Part shown: one piece after another, positions 32,876 to 45,162 of the stretch
How positions within the stretch are numbered: position 1 is the stretch's first letter
Layout: the number at the start of each line of letters is the position of its first letter
Source: Coleophoma eucalyptorum
Taxonomy: Eukaryota; Ascomycota; Leotiomycetes; Helotiales; Dermateaceae
Direction: 5' to 3'
DNA: 64,000 bases
Assembly: GCA_026120035.1 (NCBI GenBank)
Contig: JALRME010000008.1
Coordinates: 1,321,113-1,385,112, forward strand
Notes under the pieces: model-generated
Seen by the model: only the letters and a program-made list of their open reading frames with translations
Database searches by the model: none
Told to the model about the DNA's origin: nothing
Program-made: the position numbers and the translations under genes

Positions 32876-33586
32876 ATCGCGACAATAGACTTTGTTGGGC
32901 TATCCTTTTGTGATGAGAATCAATTCTTCATTCTATAGTAAGGCAACGACATGGTAAGATTATTGAATACGCACGACACGTTCCTAGCTGGATGTACGTG
33001 AGCCGACCCACAGGGATAAGCTCACCTGACCACGGCGCGAGTCGGCCCGGGGTCGATATATATTAAGAGTACATCTGAGTCGGAATATGGACTGTAGAGA
33101 TTAATCTGTTACAGAAATTGAAGATATACTTATCGCCGCCGAATTAAGTTTGCTTCCTGTCATTACGCTCTCACTTCCATCGTATGTTGTTACAGCTGCT
33201 CTTAAATTAGGATTGTTTTAGTCCTTAGATAGCTAGGAGAATTATTTGCACTTATATTAGAATATGGAACTTATTCTAGTTGAGCTATAGTAGATTTAGC
33301 AACAGTAACGCATTTTGGTGTTGTAATGCACGACTCGCTTGTGTGCACGACTTGCTTGTGAAATACATTAGCTACATATAAAATAATTACTATAACATGA
33401 GGTTTTACTACAAACCCTAGAACAGAGGCTTTGCTAACTACAGAAAGCCTGGGGTTTTACCTTTACGGCCAACAACTAGCTACCTAGACAGACTCAAAAT
33501 CTACAAGTGCGACGATTAGCAGTTTTAGATTCGCCTCGCGTTGCCAACGGACCCCGAGAAGTCAATCGCGAAAACGAGCTGGCTGG

Positions 33587-33596
33587 CCGGTTCCGG
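33587..33596. promoter_or_regulatory. CCGGTTCCGG element upstream of the DHA1 transporter
   Basis: CCGGTTCCGG, followed by TACCGG, 191 bp upstream of the transporter ATG. Its reverse complement CCGGAACCGG occurs at 39169-39178 upstream of the isochorismatase-like gene. A role as regulator binding site is inferred from sharing. Confidence 0.5.
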
Positions 33597-33729
33597 TACC
33601 GGTTTGAAGCCGGTGAACCAATCACAAACATAGAAAGCGTAAAGCCATGACGACTATTTAGTAGTGACGATTCTTATTTAAAAAAAATATATAGTGTCAA
33701 GATGGACTGCTGGTTGCTTTCATTATTTT

Positions 33730-33743
33730 GCCTATATAAAGGC
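33730..33743 (+). promoter_or_regulatory. TATA box of the DHA1 transporter gene
   Basis: GCCTATATAAAGGC, about 45-57 bp before the start codon at 33787. This is close for a TATA box and implies a very short leader. Confidence 0.55.
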
Positions 33744-33786
33744 AAGGAATAGCACGGGTTGATATCTTCTTACATATTTCACCACC

Positions 33787-35552
33787 ATGGATCATGAAAA
33801 TAGGAAAGGCGAAAGCATTACAACACCGGCGGATGGCCACGAAGACCGCACTTCAAGCATGTGTTCTGGAACAGTTCCTACCAGCTTGCAAAACAACCAG
33901 CCAAAACCCTCAGAGATCGAGATTCACACCACGGCAACAAATCACTCCCTTATCACCACAACTGTGGACGATCCCGAGGCTCTCACACAGACCCCAACTG
34001 CACCATTACACACCGTCTTCTCCCGCTCCCAACGTATCTGCATAATCATAATGGTCACTCTTGGTTCGTTTTTCTCTCCACTTAGCGGGCAAATATACTT
34101 CCCCGCCATCCCCGACATTGCACAAGATTACCACACAACCACAGCGCGAATTAACTTGACCATAACAACCTACATGATCCTGCAAGGATTAGCACCCACG
34201 ATAATGGGAACATTTGGTGACACAACGGGCCGGCGGCCTGCATATATCCTCACATTTACCATCTACCTTGCGGCCAACATTGGACTCGCATTGCAGAAAT
34301 CCTACACGGCGTTGCTGATATTGCGCTTCCTCCAGAGCGCTGGCAGCAGCGGCACCATTGCGCTGAGCTACGGGGTGATTGCCGACGTTGCGACGCCCGC
34401 CGAGCGTGGTAAATATCTCGGTCCAGCTGCAGCAGGTGTGATGCTGGCGCCGGCCATCGGGCCCACGATTGGAGGCTTGTTGGCACAGTATCTCGGATGG
34501 AGGTCGATTTTCTGGTTCTTAACCATCATTAGTGGGAGTTACTTGGTGGTGTATACGCTTTTTGTACCGGAGACGTCGAGGAAAGTTGTAGGAAATGGCA
34601 GTATTCCGCCGTCTGATTGGTGGGTAATGAGTCCGTACCAGTACTGGAGCGCGCAACGGGAGAAGATGAGGGCGATTCGTGAAGGGCGGAGCAGCGAAAT
34701 CGACGAGAAGGAGAAGAAGGCACAGGAACTTGCGCAGAAGAGAAAATTCCAATTTCCGAACCCGCTAGCTTCGGTCATGATCCTGCGTGAAAAGGACGCT
34801 GCCATCGTCATCTGCTTCATTGCGTTGAGCATGCTTGTTCTAATGACCCAACTCGCAAGTTTGCCCACCTTGTTCGGGGAAGCTTACGGCCTCAGCACCT
34901 TCAAAGTTGGACTCTGTTACATGTAAGCCTCAGGACCCATGCCCGGCTGAACTATTAACTGAACCGTCTTCTCAGACCCATCGGTGGTGCTGCGATCTTT
35001 GCGGCTATCCTCAACGGCAAACTTATGGACTGGAATTACCGCCGCTGGGCTAAAAAGCTCAATCTCCCACTCGATAAAAAACACAGCACCGACCTACGCG
35101 ACTTTCCCATCGAAAAAGTGCGCTTGCAGCCCGTTTTTTTGCTCTCTCCGCTCCTCGCAGCTACCTATATCCCATTCGGGTGGGTGTTGCAGAAGCGCGT
35201 CAACCTCGCCGTGCCATTAGTATTGGAATTTATAATGGGATACTGCGCAGTGTCTTGCAGTAATAGTTTGAGCTCCTTACTGGTAGATTTATTCCCAGAC
35301 AAGCCGTCAACAGTGTCGGCTGCGAGTAATTTGGTGCGGTGTTGGCTTGCAGCCGTGGGGACGGCGGTTATTGCCTATATGCTTGATGGAATGGGGTGGG
35401 GGTGGTGCTATACTTTCTTGGGGTTACTTTACATTCTTGGGGTCTCTTTGCTTTGGGTTGAGTATAGATGGGGGATGGGTTGGAGGGAGGAGAGGCGGCA
35501 GAGGGAAGAGAGGAAAAAAGCCCAAGAAGAAGGACATAGTACGCGTTCTTAA
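33787..35552 (+). CDS. MFS drug:H+ antiporter (DHA1, Qdr/Dtr-like)
   Basis: Two exons, 33787-34922 and 34976-35552, give 570 aa; the 53-nt intron is GTAAGC...TCAG. A polar N-terminal tail of about 80 residues precedes TM1. DHA1 hallmarks are FFSPLSGQIYFPAIPDIAQDY, TTYMILQGLAPTIMGTFGD, GRRPAYILTFTIYLAANIGL, RFLQSAGSSGTIALSYGVIAD and APAIGPTIGGLLAQYLGWR (the antiporter motif region). A central basic/acidic loop and LVDLFPDKPSTVSAASNLVR near the C-terminus also match Qdr/Dtr-type carriers. It should export small organic compounds in exchange for protons at the plasma membrane. The nearby regulator and isochorismatase-like gene share promoter elements with it. Confidence 0.9.
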
Positions 35553-35954
35553 ACCCGTCGGAACCTGTCAAAAATAAAGAAATTTACTTGTGTTTTAGAC
35601 GTCGAAGGTGCTTGTATTAGACCCTGTATTGATTAGATTCCAGCATATATACCAAACTCATTATACTGAACCACAGTTCGAAGGACATGCTGCGTTGAAT
35701 TTGGTTTCCCATCTATCCGCTACACAGTCGTTGATTATCCTGTTTCCTACTAGTCCGCGCTAAGAACGATCAACTACTTTAATGTATAAGTTGTAGTCAC
35801 ATTGGATAATGGTGAAGAATCGAGGGGACTCAATGGGCACATAGTATAGTCTCAAGTTAGCCAAAAGTTGAGCATGATGCTGATCTTATAACTATTATTG
35901 TAATCAGAATAGAGTTTTCAGCGAAAGCAAAGATTATAGGATTATCTGTGTCAT
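35553..35954. other. Convergent spacer
   Basis: Spacer between the transporter and regulator 3' ends. Nothing recognised. Confidence 0.4.
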
Positions 35955-38179
35955 TCAAGCCATCCAGCTCATACCGGGCCCAGCTACATCCCAATTGTCA
36001 CTCAGGCCTACTCCCAAATCTCCCCAAAGCTCATCATCCAGCAGAAAATCTGGTGCTGTAGAGCAATAATTAGACAGAATACCATTAGGATCTGAACTTG
36101 GAGTAAGTGTGGCGTCAAGTCTTGCAGTCGCACTCGAGGGTACAACGGTTTCTACTTGACCATTAGCGGATGTATTCTTGCTAGAACGTACAAAACAGTA
36201 GATAGAGGACATACCAATATCTTGGCAAGGCACAGGATTTATGTACTCGGAATCAAAGAATTCCTCCTTCCAGCATCTAATAACATCATGCAATGGACCA
36301 CCCGAAAGACGGTTCCTTACACGCAGAGTGATATTAATTGATCCATCAGGGTTGCGAAACACCTTCTTGCTCCTCCAGATCTGCTCCCCAAACATAGCAC
36401 ACCTCTCTCCAAAGTCTGCTTTCTGAATCGAACAAGCCCGAGTGAACCGAACACCGGTTTCAAAGAGATCGTACCCACGAATTTGGTCGAGATACTCTGC
36501 GAATGGACCTTTTAGAATGCGAGCCATGCTAGCCAAGCTGAGTACTGCAACAGCTAGTAGAAGTCGGGTGCATACGCGGTGTAGGCCGTAGTCTCGGTCA
36601 AGGTCACGGATTTGTTCGAGGACACTTGATACGGTGTTGAAGATTAATAGGCAAGATTGCATGTCCAGAGTTGTTGCGGACTTGTAAAAGTGCATTATGG
36701 AGAGATCCTGACGAGCACAGGCTATGTAGAGGCGGTCCCAGTCTGAGCGAAAATTAGCATATGGAATCACAGGATCACATCTTGTACTTAGAACTTACCC
36801 GATGAGGCAATAGTCTCTAAGCTATCGAGTTCTGTACTAAATCCCTTCAGAAGAGCATCCATTGTACGCTCTTGCTGCAGAGTCATTGAGAGAAGTCCAA
36901 GATCTAGCAGGGCTTTATGGGCACGAGTGACGACGTTGCTGATTTGAAGTTGTACTCTTAATGTCACCGGTAGCTTCTCCAGTAAACCTTTAAAGTGGAT
37001 TTGCTCGTTAAAACTTTCGGACGAAATCAAGTTTGCATGTCCACTACCTGAGCACGTCCTTATTTGTACGATTAGCAATTGTAGCTGTGGGAGTTGAGTT
37101 TAGGCTGGCATACCTCTGGTAGATAATGACCACATACGCCCACATCTCCGCCCTTCGTAAGTGCTCTAGTTCAGATAATTCTAGGTTTGTCCTTAAAAAG
37201 TCTTGGCTAAAAGTAGGGGCATGTAGACCACAATGCACGGCCATATGAAGCAGAGTGCCGCCGAGAAGAAAAGATGGATCACGATAAAAAGGGCCAGAAG
37301 GAAATGGCCAATTCAGAAGAAGTATTAGTCCTTTCATACGCTCGATGGGTTTATTTCGGACGATAATGGACTGTAAAACAAGTTGCGTCACTGGGAGGGC
37401 TAACGCTTGAGTCAAAGTAGGTTGTCGGGAGTACCTTCGTGATCCGATGGAGACGACCACCCAGAACAGAGCGGGAGCATGTTGATATAATATGTTCGGG
37501 GCTAACCTCGGATCGAGAATTGGGAGCATGGAATGATAGTTGGTGAAGTATCTGACTGGCATTAGTTGTTAGTTCATCGAGAAAGGAGAAAGTTTACAAT
37601 TCAAAACAATCATCAATGATTCCGGAGGCGAGTTCCAGTCCTCCAATACTCTTCGGCAGCGTTGGGTCATTATCAGCTGATACTTGATTACGACGTATTG
37701 TCCTGGTAATAGGAATACGCGGGACATCAGTGTCGTCTTCCGCACGAGGAGACGGGGCATCTCCACTCGGCAAAGAATTGCCTGGAGCCGCTGGAGAAGT
37801 AGATAATAGCTGGCGTTTTAAAGCAACGGTCTCTTCCTCCAGCTCCTGTATCCGTCTACACAATACGGGTAATTAGTTCTGTGACATAAATAGCAACGGG
37901 TCAACAACGACCGTCATACTTCCGCTTCTGCGTTCTCTTGAACGGCGCCGAAAAGACACATGGAATCTTCAAACGGTGGCAGCGCGAGCAAGTGCGCGGA
38001 TCCAAGTTGCCTGCATCGCCTTCACATCTCATCTACTCTAGCACAGTTAGTTTACATGCAGCTGGTGTCGGCGAAAGCCCGGACGCGGTCCGCCAGACCT
38101 TTTGTTGTCTGCATTCTGCGCAAGCGGTTTTCTTTCGGGCTGGTGCCGGCGGGTTCTGCTCGGACGGATTAGATTCCAT
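35955..38179 (-). CDS. Zn2Cys6 transcription factor, six exons
   Basis: Exons are complement of 38099-38179, 37920-38032, 37598-37855, 37114-37551, 36799-37058 and 35955-36742, giving 645 aa. The five introns are 66, 64, 46, 55 and 56 nt. The zinc cluster is split by intron 1: ACAECRQQK then MRCEGDAGNLDPRTCSRC and PCVF (cysteines at about 20, 23, 30, 42, 45, 52). A QKRKRIQELEEETVALKRQ coiled-coil linker follows. YFTNYHSMLPILDP starts the fungal_trans-type middle domain, and an acidic, aromatic tail (LLDDELWGDLGVG) may activate transcription. It sits between the DHA1 transporter and the isochorismatase-like gene and is the natural candidate to regulate both. Confidence 0.87.
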
Positions 38180-38447
38180 TCTGGCTGCATAGATTTCGAG
38201 TTGAATTATAATGGTAGCTTGACCTGATGGGGTGTTGACGAAGGAGTAAAGGACGAGTCGTCGTATGTCCTACACTAGACGCGGCTAAGCGAAAGTCGGC
38301 TTAGTTCCACCCTCGAACCTTATTTAAACGTGCATCAAGGTCCGAAAGGAAGAGCGCAGTCACTTTCCTGTATAACAAGTGGTATGAAGTTACAGTAGAA
38401 TCTTAATCGTAATCTAGGTGTTTTGTGGGTGGACGCTATTTCTAATA

Positions 38448-39044
38448 CTATTCAACCAAAGTCTTGATCTCCTCACTCTTAAGCACGGTCGCTCTCTTCG
38501 TAAAGAACTTCATCAAAAAGTCATGCGTCTCCTGGTTCGGATCCGCACAGGAATCCTCCACTACGAACAGCCGATAATCCAAATCTGATGCCTGCACCAC
38601 AGTTGCCGCCACGGCCCCGCCCGTTGAAAGACCTCCCACGAGCAACGTATCGATTCCCCGTGCCTGGAAGATGGCGTGGGTATCCTGCGGCGCATTGAAG
38701 AACGGGCCCACTCTATTTTTCCTAATCACAATGTCGCCGTCTTCGGGCGCCACGTCCGGGTGAAATGCCGCCTCGGGTGAGTCTATGCTGTACATGGCTG
38801 CTCGTGCGGGATCGTTCTTGACTTGGGAGAAATTCGGGTTGGTGTCGGGAACGAGTGCCACCTCGGACTCGGTGAAGGCGACGCGGCAGTGAGCGATCGT
38901 AATGCCTTGACTTCGGGCTGCCTTGATGACGGAGCCCGTGTGCGCCATGAGGGCATCCAAACGTGGATCCATTTTCGCGTACATGACTTGGAGGTCAAGG
39001 AGGAACAGCGCTGTACGTGACGGTACGATTGTTTTGGTAGCCAT
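38448..39044 (-). CDS. Isochorismatase-like hydrolase without the catalytic Cys
   Basis: A single exon of 198 aa, normal length for the family. The N-terminal TALFLLDLQ supplies the Asp (D17) and IVIRKNRVGPFF the Lys (K109) of the Asp-Lys-Cys triad. Where most members have GVxTNVCV, this protein has GLSTGGAVAAT, so the nucleophile position is Ala. True isochorismatases also lack this Cys, and a subfamily with ATSGVV-like motifs is common, so the protein need not be dead. The substrate is unknown. CCGG-type elements lie 125-190 bp upstream of the start and match one upstream of the DHA1 transporter. Confidence 0.87.
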   Translation of the reverse strand: MATKTIVPSRTALFLLDLQVMYAKMDPRLDALMAHTGSVIKAARSQGITIAHCRVAFTESEVALVPDTNPNFSQVKNDPARAAMYSIDSPEAAFHPDVAPEDGDIVIRKNRVGPFFNAPQDTHAIFQARGIDTLLVGGLSTGGAVAATVVQASDLDYRLFVVEDSCADPNQETHDFLMKFFTKRATVLKSEEIKTLVE

Positions 39045-40227
39045 ACTGATTTTGCGGTACGATGGAGCTTAAGATCGGCCAGTAATACAGGGCATAAGAA
39101 TCACATGAAGCTGAAATAGCATTTTTTGACGAAGTAAACGACCACCTTTTGTGTCGTTCTGCTGTACTCCGGAACCGGTATCATCTGACCGGGACCGGCC
39201 AACATCAGCTGATTGTCATTCTGATCCGGTCCCGCAAGATCAATAAAATTAACTGAGTCTCGTCAACGTCACTATTGGCCTTTTAGTCACTGGCATGGTT
39301 GAAAATTACTCTATTGTTGTCGTTGCAGCTGACTTTGTTTTCGGTATCGAAGCCATATTTGTGTAAGACATGCTGCCATTGTGGCTCTGGTCATTGACTA
39401 TACGCAAATATAGGGCTCCTACCATGATGAGTGTCAGTTTAGGGTTTGATCCACATACTTTCTACACTCGCAGTGATATTCGAATACGCAAGGGATGAGA
39501 AAAGAATTTATGACATCTTAGTCCATGAAATCGTGCTCATCTCCGTATGTACATTCCTTCATAACAGGACTTGTTTAGTTTACCAATTTTTATGCCTCCA
39601 ATTCTTGTGTACATAACCATAATGAGGCTAAGTTGATAGTAAAAGAATAACTTGAACCCTATTACGATGCTGTTGTATTAATGCATTGCCATTTCTAGCG
39701 TAAAAAATTTAAATGGCTGTTTCTATTAAAACAATATTCTTATCTTAATGCCACTTTCAGGGCAATGATGGCTACGGTTTCCCTCGCAATTGGCGTATCC
39801 AATTGCAGTAACTCTCATGCATTATGCAGTGGTCCACCGCAGAAAGGATTCGGGAGTTACCTAATACAGTAATCGGACCGCTGTCTCACCCGAAAGACCA
39901 AAACGTAGCATTTAGGCTAAGAACGATATAGTATTGATTGGAGTTACTAATCCTTGCTTGAACTGTAGTTAGAGTTATCAATTAACATTTCCTTGGGTCC
40001 ATTCACCAACCCGTCTGATGGGATTACTCATGCTTCCCCAGACTCCATGCTTTCTCCGCATTCGACTCCACATAGAGACGAGACCTACTACCAAGAATGG
40101 CCCAAATCCATTTGTATGGGGTCTATAAAAGAGGGGCTACTGCCCTTGATAAGAGACATACGCACATTACTTTATAATTACATCAAAATCATTGAAGTAC
40201 TTTCAGTAGTATATTCTAATTTAAACG
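39045..40227. other. Divergent intergenic region
   Basis: Contains CCGG-type elements at 39169-39234 near the isochorismatase-like gene; the rest is AT-rich, leading to the sugar permease at 40228. No gene recognised. Confidence 0.5.
39169..39234. promoter_or_regulatory. Three CCGG-RA-CCGG elements
   Basis: CCGGAACCGG at 39169-39178, CCGGGACCGG at 39189-39198 and the inverted CCGGTCCCG at 39226-39234, all within 190 bp upstream of the isochorismatase-like start. The first is the reverse complement of the 33587 element. Confidence 0.55.
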
Positions 40228-41972
40228 ATGCCTCCACTCAACGAGAAAGTCGATATCCAAATTAAAGATGCAGCTGCTCAACATGTCGAAAACTTGATGG
40301 GGCTTAGTGCTATTGTTGAAGCAAAGATTGCTTCAGATGACGAGCACCAGCAAACCTTTTGGCAAGCGGTCCGAGACAACCGTAAAGCCATCATATGGTC
40401 GATGATGATATCGCTCTCCATAATTATGGAAGGCTACGATATTATCCTTCTTGGTAATTTCTGGGCTTATCCGCAGTTTCAAAAGAAGTATGGTCGCTAT
40501 TATGGCCCTGAGATTGGATATCAGGTTTCGGCATCATGGCAAACGGCATTGAACACCAGTAGCAATATCGGTTCTTTCTTTGGTGAATCACACGAAATTT
40601 AAAACAAATTGCGTGAAAGCTAACTGTTTGTAGGTGCATTTCTAAATGGGTATTTGGCCTCTAAATATGGCTATCGCAAAGTTATGATTGTTGCAATGGC
40701 GTTCATGAATGGTTTGTAATGTTTCCAACTTATCAGCCTCAACTCCAATTGATATTAAACTTGCTAATCGAGTCTTGTTTTTGTGCAGCTTTCATCTTCA
40801 TCGTCTTCTTCGCTCCAAATATCCAAGTTCTACTGGTTGGGGAGATTTTCTGCGGATTATCATGGGGGGTCTTCGCAACTGTCGGCCCAGCATATGCCTC
40901 AGAAGTTTGCCCTGTCGTTCTGCGCGGGCATCTTACAACGTACGTCAACTTATGTTGGGCTACGGGACAGCTTATTGCATCGGGCATACTTCTCGGTCTA
41001 ATCAATCGGGAAGATGAATGGGCATATCGGATTCCCTTCGCAGTGCAATGGGCGTGGCCATTACCCATCATGGTTATCTGCTGGTTTGCACCTGAGAGTC
41101 CTTGGTATCTTGTTCGTAAAGAAAGGTTCGACGAAGCTCGGGTGAGCATCAAAAGACTGGGAAACAGAACCGCTGAACAGATCAACGGGCAGCTTGCTAT
41201 GCTCGTGCACACCACGAAGATTGAAGCCGAGCTAGACGAAGGGACCACATATTTAGACTGTTTTAAAGGCGTGGACCTTCGACGTACAGAAATCTGCTGC
41301 ATGGCGTTTGCAGGGCAAGTCTTTTGTGGAATCGATTTTGCGTATCAACCAACATACTTTCTAACCACAGCTGGCATGAGTAGCGATTACGCATTTGACA
41401 TCAACCTTGGCGCAACAGGTATGGCATTCTGCGGGACCCTTCTGTCTTGGTTTCTGCTGCCAAAATTTGGCCGAAGGACCATCTACCTCTGCGGCCTCGG
41501 GTCCCTCACCGGAATACTCCTCCTCATCGGCATCATTAACTCCGCTGCCTCTTCAAATGTAGCGCTTTGGGTTCAGGGAGGCTTGTGTGTTTTTTGGCTC
41601 TTCACATATTCACTGACTGTCGGTCCAATGACCTACGCTATCGTCTCGGAGACATCATCATTGCGCCTGAGGCCGCTCACTGTTACTCTGGCTCGAAACT
41701 CCTACATCATTATGAATATTGTTGGGAGTATCCTTGAAAGCTATTTCATGAATCCTACAGCATGGAATACTTCAGGAAAGACCGGCTTTTTTTGGGCAGG
41801 CACAGGCTTTTTGACGTTCTTATGGGCTTTCTTCCGCTTGCCAGAGGCGAAGGGGAGAACGTACGAGGAACTAGACTTATTGTTTGCTAAAAAGATCCCA
41901 GCGAGATTATTTTCCAAAACCAAGGTGGACGCCTATGCTGATCACCAATCTGAGGCCAAGAATGAAGAATGA
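40228..41972 (+). CDS. MFS sugar transporter, alpha-glucoside (maltose) permease type
   Basis: Three exons, 40228-40582, 40634-40711 and 40789-41972, give 538 aa; introns are 51 and 77 nt. The sugar-porter pattern is clear: IIMEGYDIILLGNFWAYPQF at TM1, FFGGAFLNGYLASKYGYRKV at the first signature, PAYASEVCPVVLRGHLTTYV (PESPR-like after TM4), APESPWYLVRK, LPKFGRRTIYLCGL and LPEAKGRTYEELDLLF (the PETKG signature). It should carry alpha-glucosides or related oligosaccharides with protons across the plasma membrane. The downstream neighbours, a regulator and a cytosolic GH31 glycosidase, support uptake followed by intracellular hydrolysis. Confidence 0.9.
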
Positions 41973-42520
41973 AGTCATACATGTGGAGACCAAGCATTGA
42001 TGGGTAGCAGTTGATATAAACAATGAAGGTGATGCAGGGTCTAAAATTGTGGCATTTGCTAGTAATCGCTGATAATTCAATTTGCGTAGAACAAGTGACG
42101 GGGATCTGATCAAAGGCTGCGTCATGTTGAGTGTTCGTAATGATAGTTATTTGAATATATTTTTCAACCGATAATAATGGGAATGATAAAGCGTACCTAC
42201 CATACCTTTCAAACGCTTACGCCTTTCTCCATCGCACATGACTCGCGAAAATCCTTTAGCTTTCGTCCCTCGATACAAGTTTATATGGAACATATTTCTC
42301 TAGAATAGAACTTATATCATTGCAATGCTGCTGCGTAGCAACGATCATAGGCCAAGCCCCTTTTCTAAGTAGCTAACACCTCCTTAATACTTCTGACACT
42401 GCGTGGCTGTATGTCACTGGTGCTCTTTATGCGGCAATGGATGTATCCTTATGTTTGAATTTGATCATATTTCATTCTTTAAAGATCATTTCCGTCTTTT
42501 CAATGCTACAACACAGTGTC
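41973..42520. other. Convergent spacer
   Basis: AT-rich spacer between the permease and the regulator 3' ends. Nothing recognised. Confidence 0.4.
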
Positions 42521-44645
42521 CTAAAAGTCCCGTAATTGCCTCGCATAAGCCTTGGTGCCACCATAATCATCGAAAATCTCATTCAGAAATAATGTACCAT
42601 CAGATATAACATCTTGTAGGCTGGTTGGCATACCCAGCTCAAAAAATCCTTCCAAAAATGCAAGTTCGTTGATTTCCTGGGTATTTTCGGTGTTTCCAAC
42701 AAGGTTTCGGTCGTCATAACCAGCAGACACTGCTGTTGCTAGGAAACCAGGGGACATGGGCTGAGAATCTGTTTGAGTTGGATAAGTCCCTTGCAAATTG
42801 CTAATGGTTATGTCTGGGCTAAAATCTCTAGCGGCTTCTAACATCTGTTGTGTCTGAGAAATGTCGGGCAAAGGCCGTATGCTTTCTTCGGAAACAGGAT
42901 CTGTTGCATTTGGACCATTGTCTGTACAATTTCCTGGGGGCAGCATACTATTACTCGAGGATTTAGATAAACTGGCTTGCTGATGAAGTGACCCATAATG
43001 GTTGGCGCCTGTAACTGCGTCAATGCCAATCAATAAATTAGTAAAGTCCTGCATGCGTGCCGAGGGCTGCTGAAGACTCCTCAATGCCACTCTGCCTAGC
43101 TTTGATGCCATATCTGCATTGCTCCAGCTGGAACGCAAATCATCAAGGATCTGGCAACGTGTGATGACATCTTTTTCAGCACTCATCCTTTCCTTTTGGC
43201 TATCTCTCATTGCACAGAGAGCGCCTGTCAAGGACAGTGTTGCTGCGTATGGAACAACAGGCAACGGAGGTAATTGTGCATGACGGTTGTCAGACATAAG
43301 TGTCTGAATACGGTCGCAAGCAGTGATGCGACGTTTATAGGATATCGATCCGGGCTTACCACAGCGACACGATAGTATAGCAACTACTTGGAAGCTCAGT
43401 TCCAAGACAGCTTCAAGAAGTGTCAGTGCTGCATAGATCATATTTAAAGGCTTAGATAGAATCGTGCTTACTCCAATGTGAAACCTGAAACATAAAAGCG
43501 TTCAAGTCACCAGTCAGTTCTGAAAATGAGATGAACTGGTCTCTCCATTCGGTCTGATTCTGCGCAAGAGGGGGCCGGTACAGATCAAAAACCTCTCCCA
43601 ACAAATCACCAAGCCTGAGCCAGATAGCCATAACTTGCAGTTTGTGATCAGGTCCCGGCGGTGGTCGTGGTAGCTGAATATCTCTGTCTAGGATCATGAT
43701 TGGGTTACTACTAATGCAAGCATTGAACCGGTCCAGGCTCCATAATGACCACCATAGCATGCTTAGTTCATCTGTAGTAGTACGTCCAGGCCCTTGGAAG
43801 TGGAGCTTCATCGCCCAAGCCAGCTGCAAAGCCTGCGACAGATGAGCTGAAGATTGCTCTATGCCATATGTCCCATCATTATGGAGATGCAAGAGAGCCA
43901 AGATCTGAATTTTAGTTACACGGTCCGGCTCGAGATCAGCTTTCATTGCGGCATCAAGACCGACATAAATACTTCTCGCAAACTGAACAGGACTTAGCAG
44001 CGGTCCGTCTTCGGTCAGTTGCAGATATGGTACTGCTTGCTGGGTTTTACATGCTGATAGACAAACAGCTTGAATCAAGAATCTTGAAGCCCGACCCAAG
44101 GAATACAGGCGAAGCAACTTTCCAGAGTCAAAAATAGGCAAGAGGCCATTTATACATGCGATAAATGTTGTGACTAGTGCGTCTTGCGTTGCTTTTGGTA
44201 GGACTCGGAATGCACCTACAGCCTTGAGGTAGCTCCTTTGGACTTCTATCATCTCTTCCTGGCCGGTTCTGTAGTTAGGGCCAGCTTCTAGACAATGAAA
44301 TCCACTAGAGCTTATCCTACTTGTGGATGGTTCATTCGTATGAGTTAGAGGTTCATCAATATGTATAGGTGGAATTCCTGCTGGAGAATCATTTTCTGCA
44401 CCAATTCCTGGCGACCCGCTTCTTGGCGCGTGCTCTGTGTCGCGACTTGTATCTTCCAAGCCATCCACGGTCTGTATTGAAGCAGGTGAGACAGCATCGG
44501 CAATGCTAGATTGTGCCGGGATTTCCATCGAGCGAGGAAATGTATGAAGACAACGCTTCTTGTTCTTTGAGCATACTACACATGCTTTCGCTACCCTCTT
44601 CCGACTGGCAAATTCGGCTGTATTGACTTCCCAGACGATCTCCAT
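42521..44645 (-). CDS. Fungal-specific transcription factor with an incomplete zinc cluster
   Basis: Two exons, complement of 43472-44645 and 42521-43428, give 693 aa; the 43-nt intron is GTAAGC...GCAG. The N-terminus has the first half of a zinc cluster, RKRVAKACVVCSKNKKRC (Cys 22, 25, 32), but continues LHTFPRSM with no second CxxC set. No nearby splice donor could bring one in. The middle region carries the fungal_trans signature: FIACINGLLPIFDSGKLLRL, QILALLHLHNDGTYGIEQSS, LSMLWWSLWSLDRFNACISS and a PPPGPD stretch. Between the sugar permease and the GH31 gene it probably controls sugar use. DNA binding would require a non-standard domain or a partner, unless an exon has been missed. Confidence 0.8.
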
Positions 44646-45162
44646 CAGTTACAACACAGTAGGCTCGTGCGAGTGTTGCTATAGTGCTGATGGTTGATGC
44701 TACTGTGTTGGTGGGATGCTGGGCGATGCCGAGAGAAGTGGGGTCATACTCCGTGGGACTGGTTGTTTAGGGAGTAGTATCTGCCACTGGTTAGAGAGCT
44801 ATGTTAACAGATTTGGTATTTGTAGCTCTTTGGAAGTATTCGGTTTAGCGGTGACAGCTAATTGTATTGATGCCCTCTTTGTCCCGGGGTAGATTTTAAC
44901 CGATGGCGATGAGGATAATGTCATGGAAATCCCGGAGCTTTTACTAAGTATATCACATGACGCGACCGCGGAGATGCTTTATACTTGCCGCCAGAATAGA
45001 TTTGCATCCTAGCACTTAAAATGCGAGTAAATAATCCTGGAATGAATTATTTCTAGGTCATAGTGACGAGAAATCTACCAGCTGGGCATCATCAAGAAGT
45101 AGAAAGTCTTATTCACCTTAGAATCTAATTAATATGAAGAATTACAATACCATAACCTAAAC
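44646..45162. other. Promoter of the regulator and 3' spacer of the GNAT gene
   Basis: Contains a CGG-N5-CGG word (CGGTTTAGCGG) near 44840 and CCGCGG near 44967, both possible zinc-cluster sites. Nothing else recognised. Confidence 0.35.

Larger units (their letters stand above)
32876..33786. other. Divergent promoter of HET gene and MFS transporter
   Basis: Mostly AT-rich. Contains CCGG-type elements at 33587-33620 and a TATA box at 33730-33743, both on the transporter side. Confidence 0.5.
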
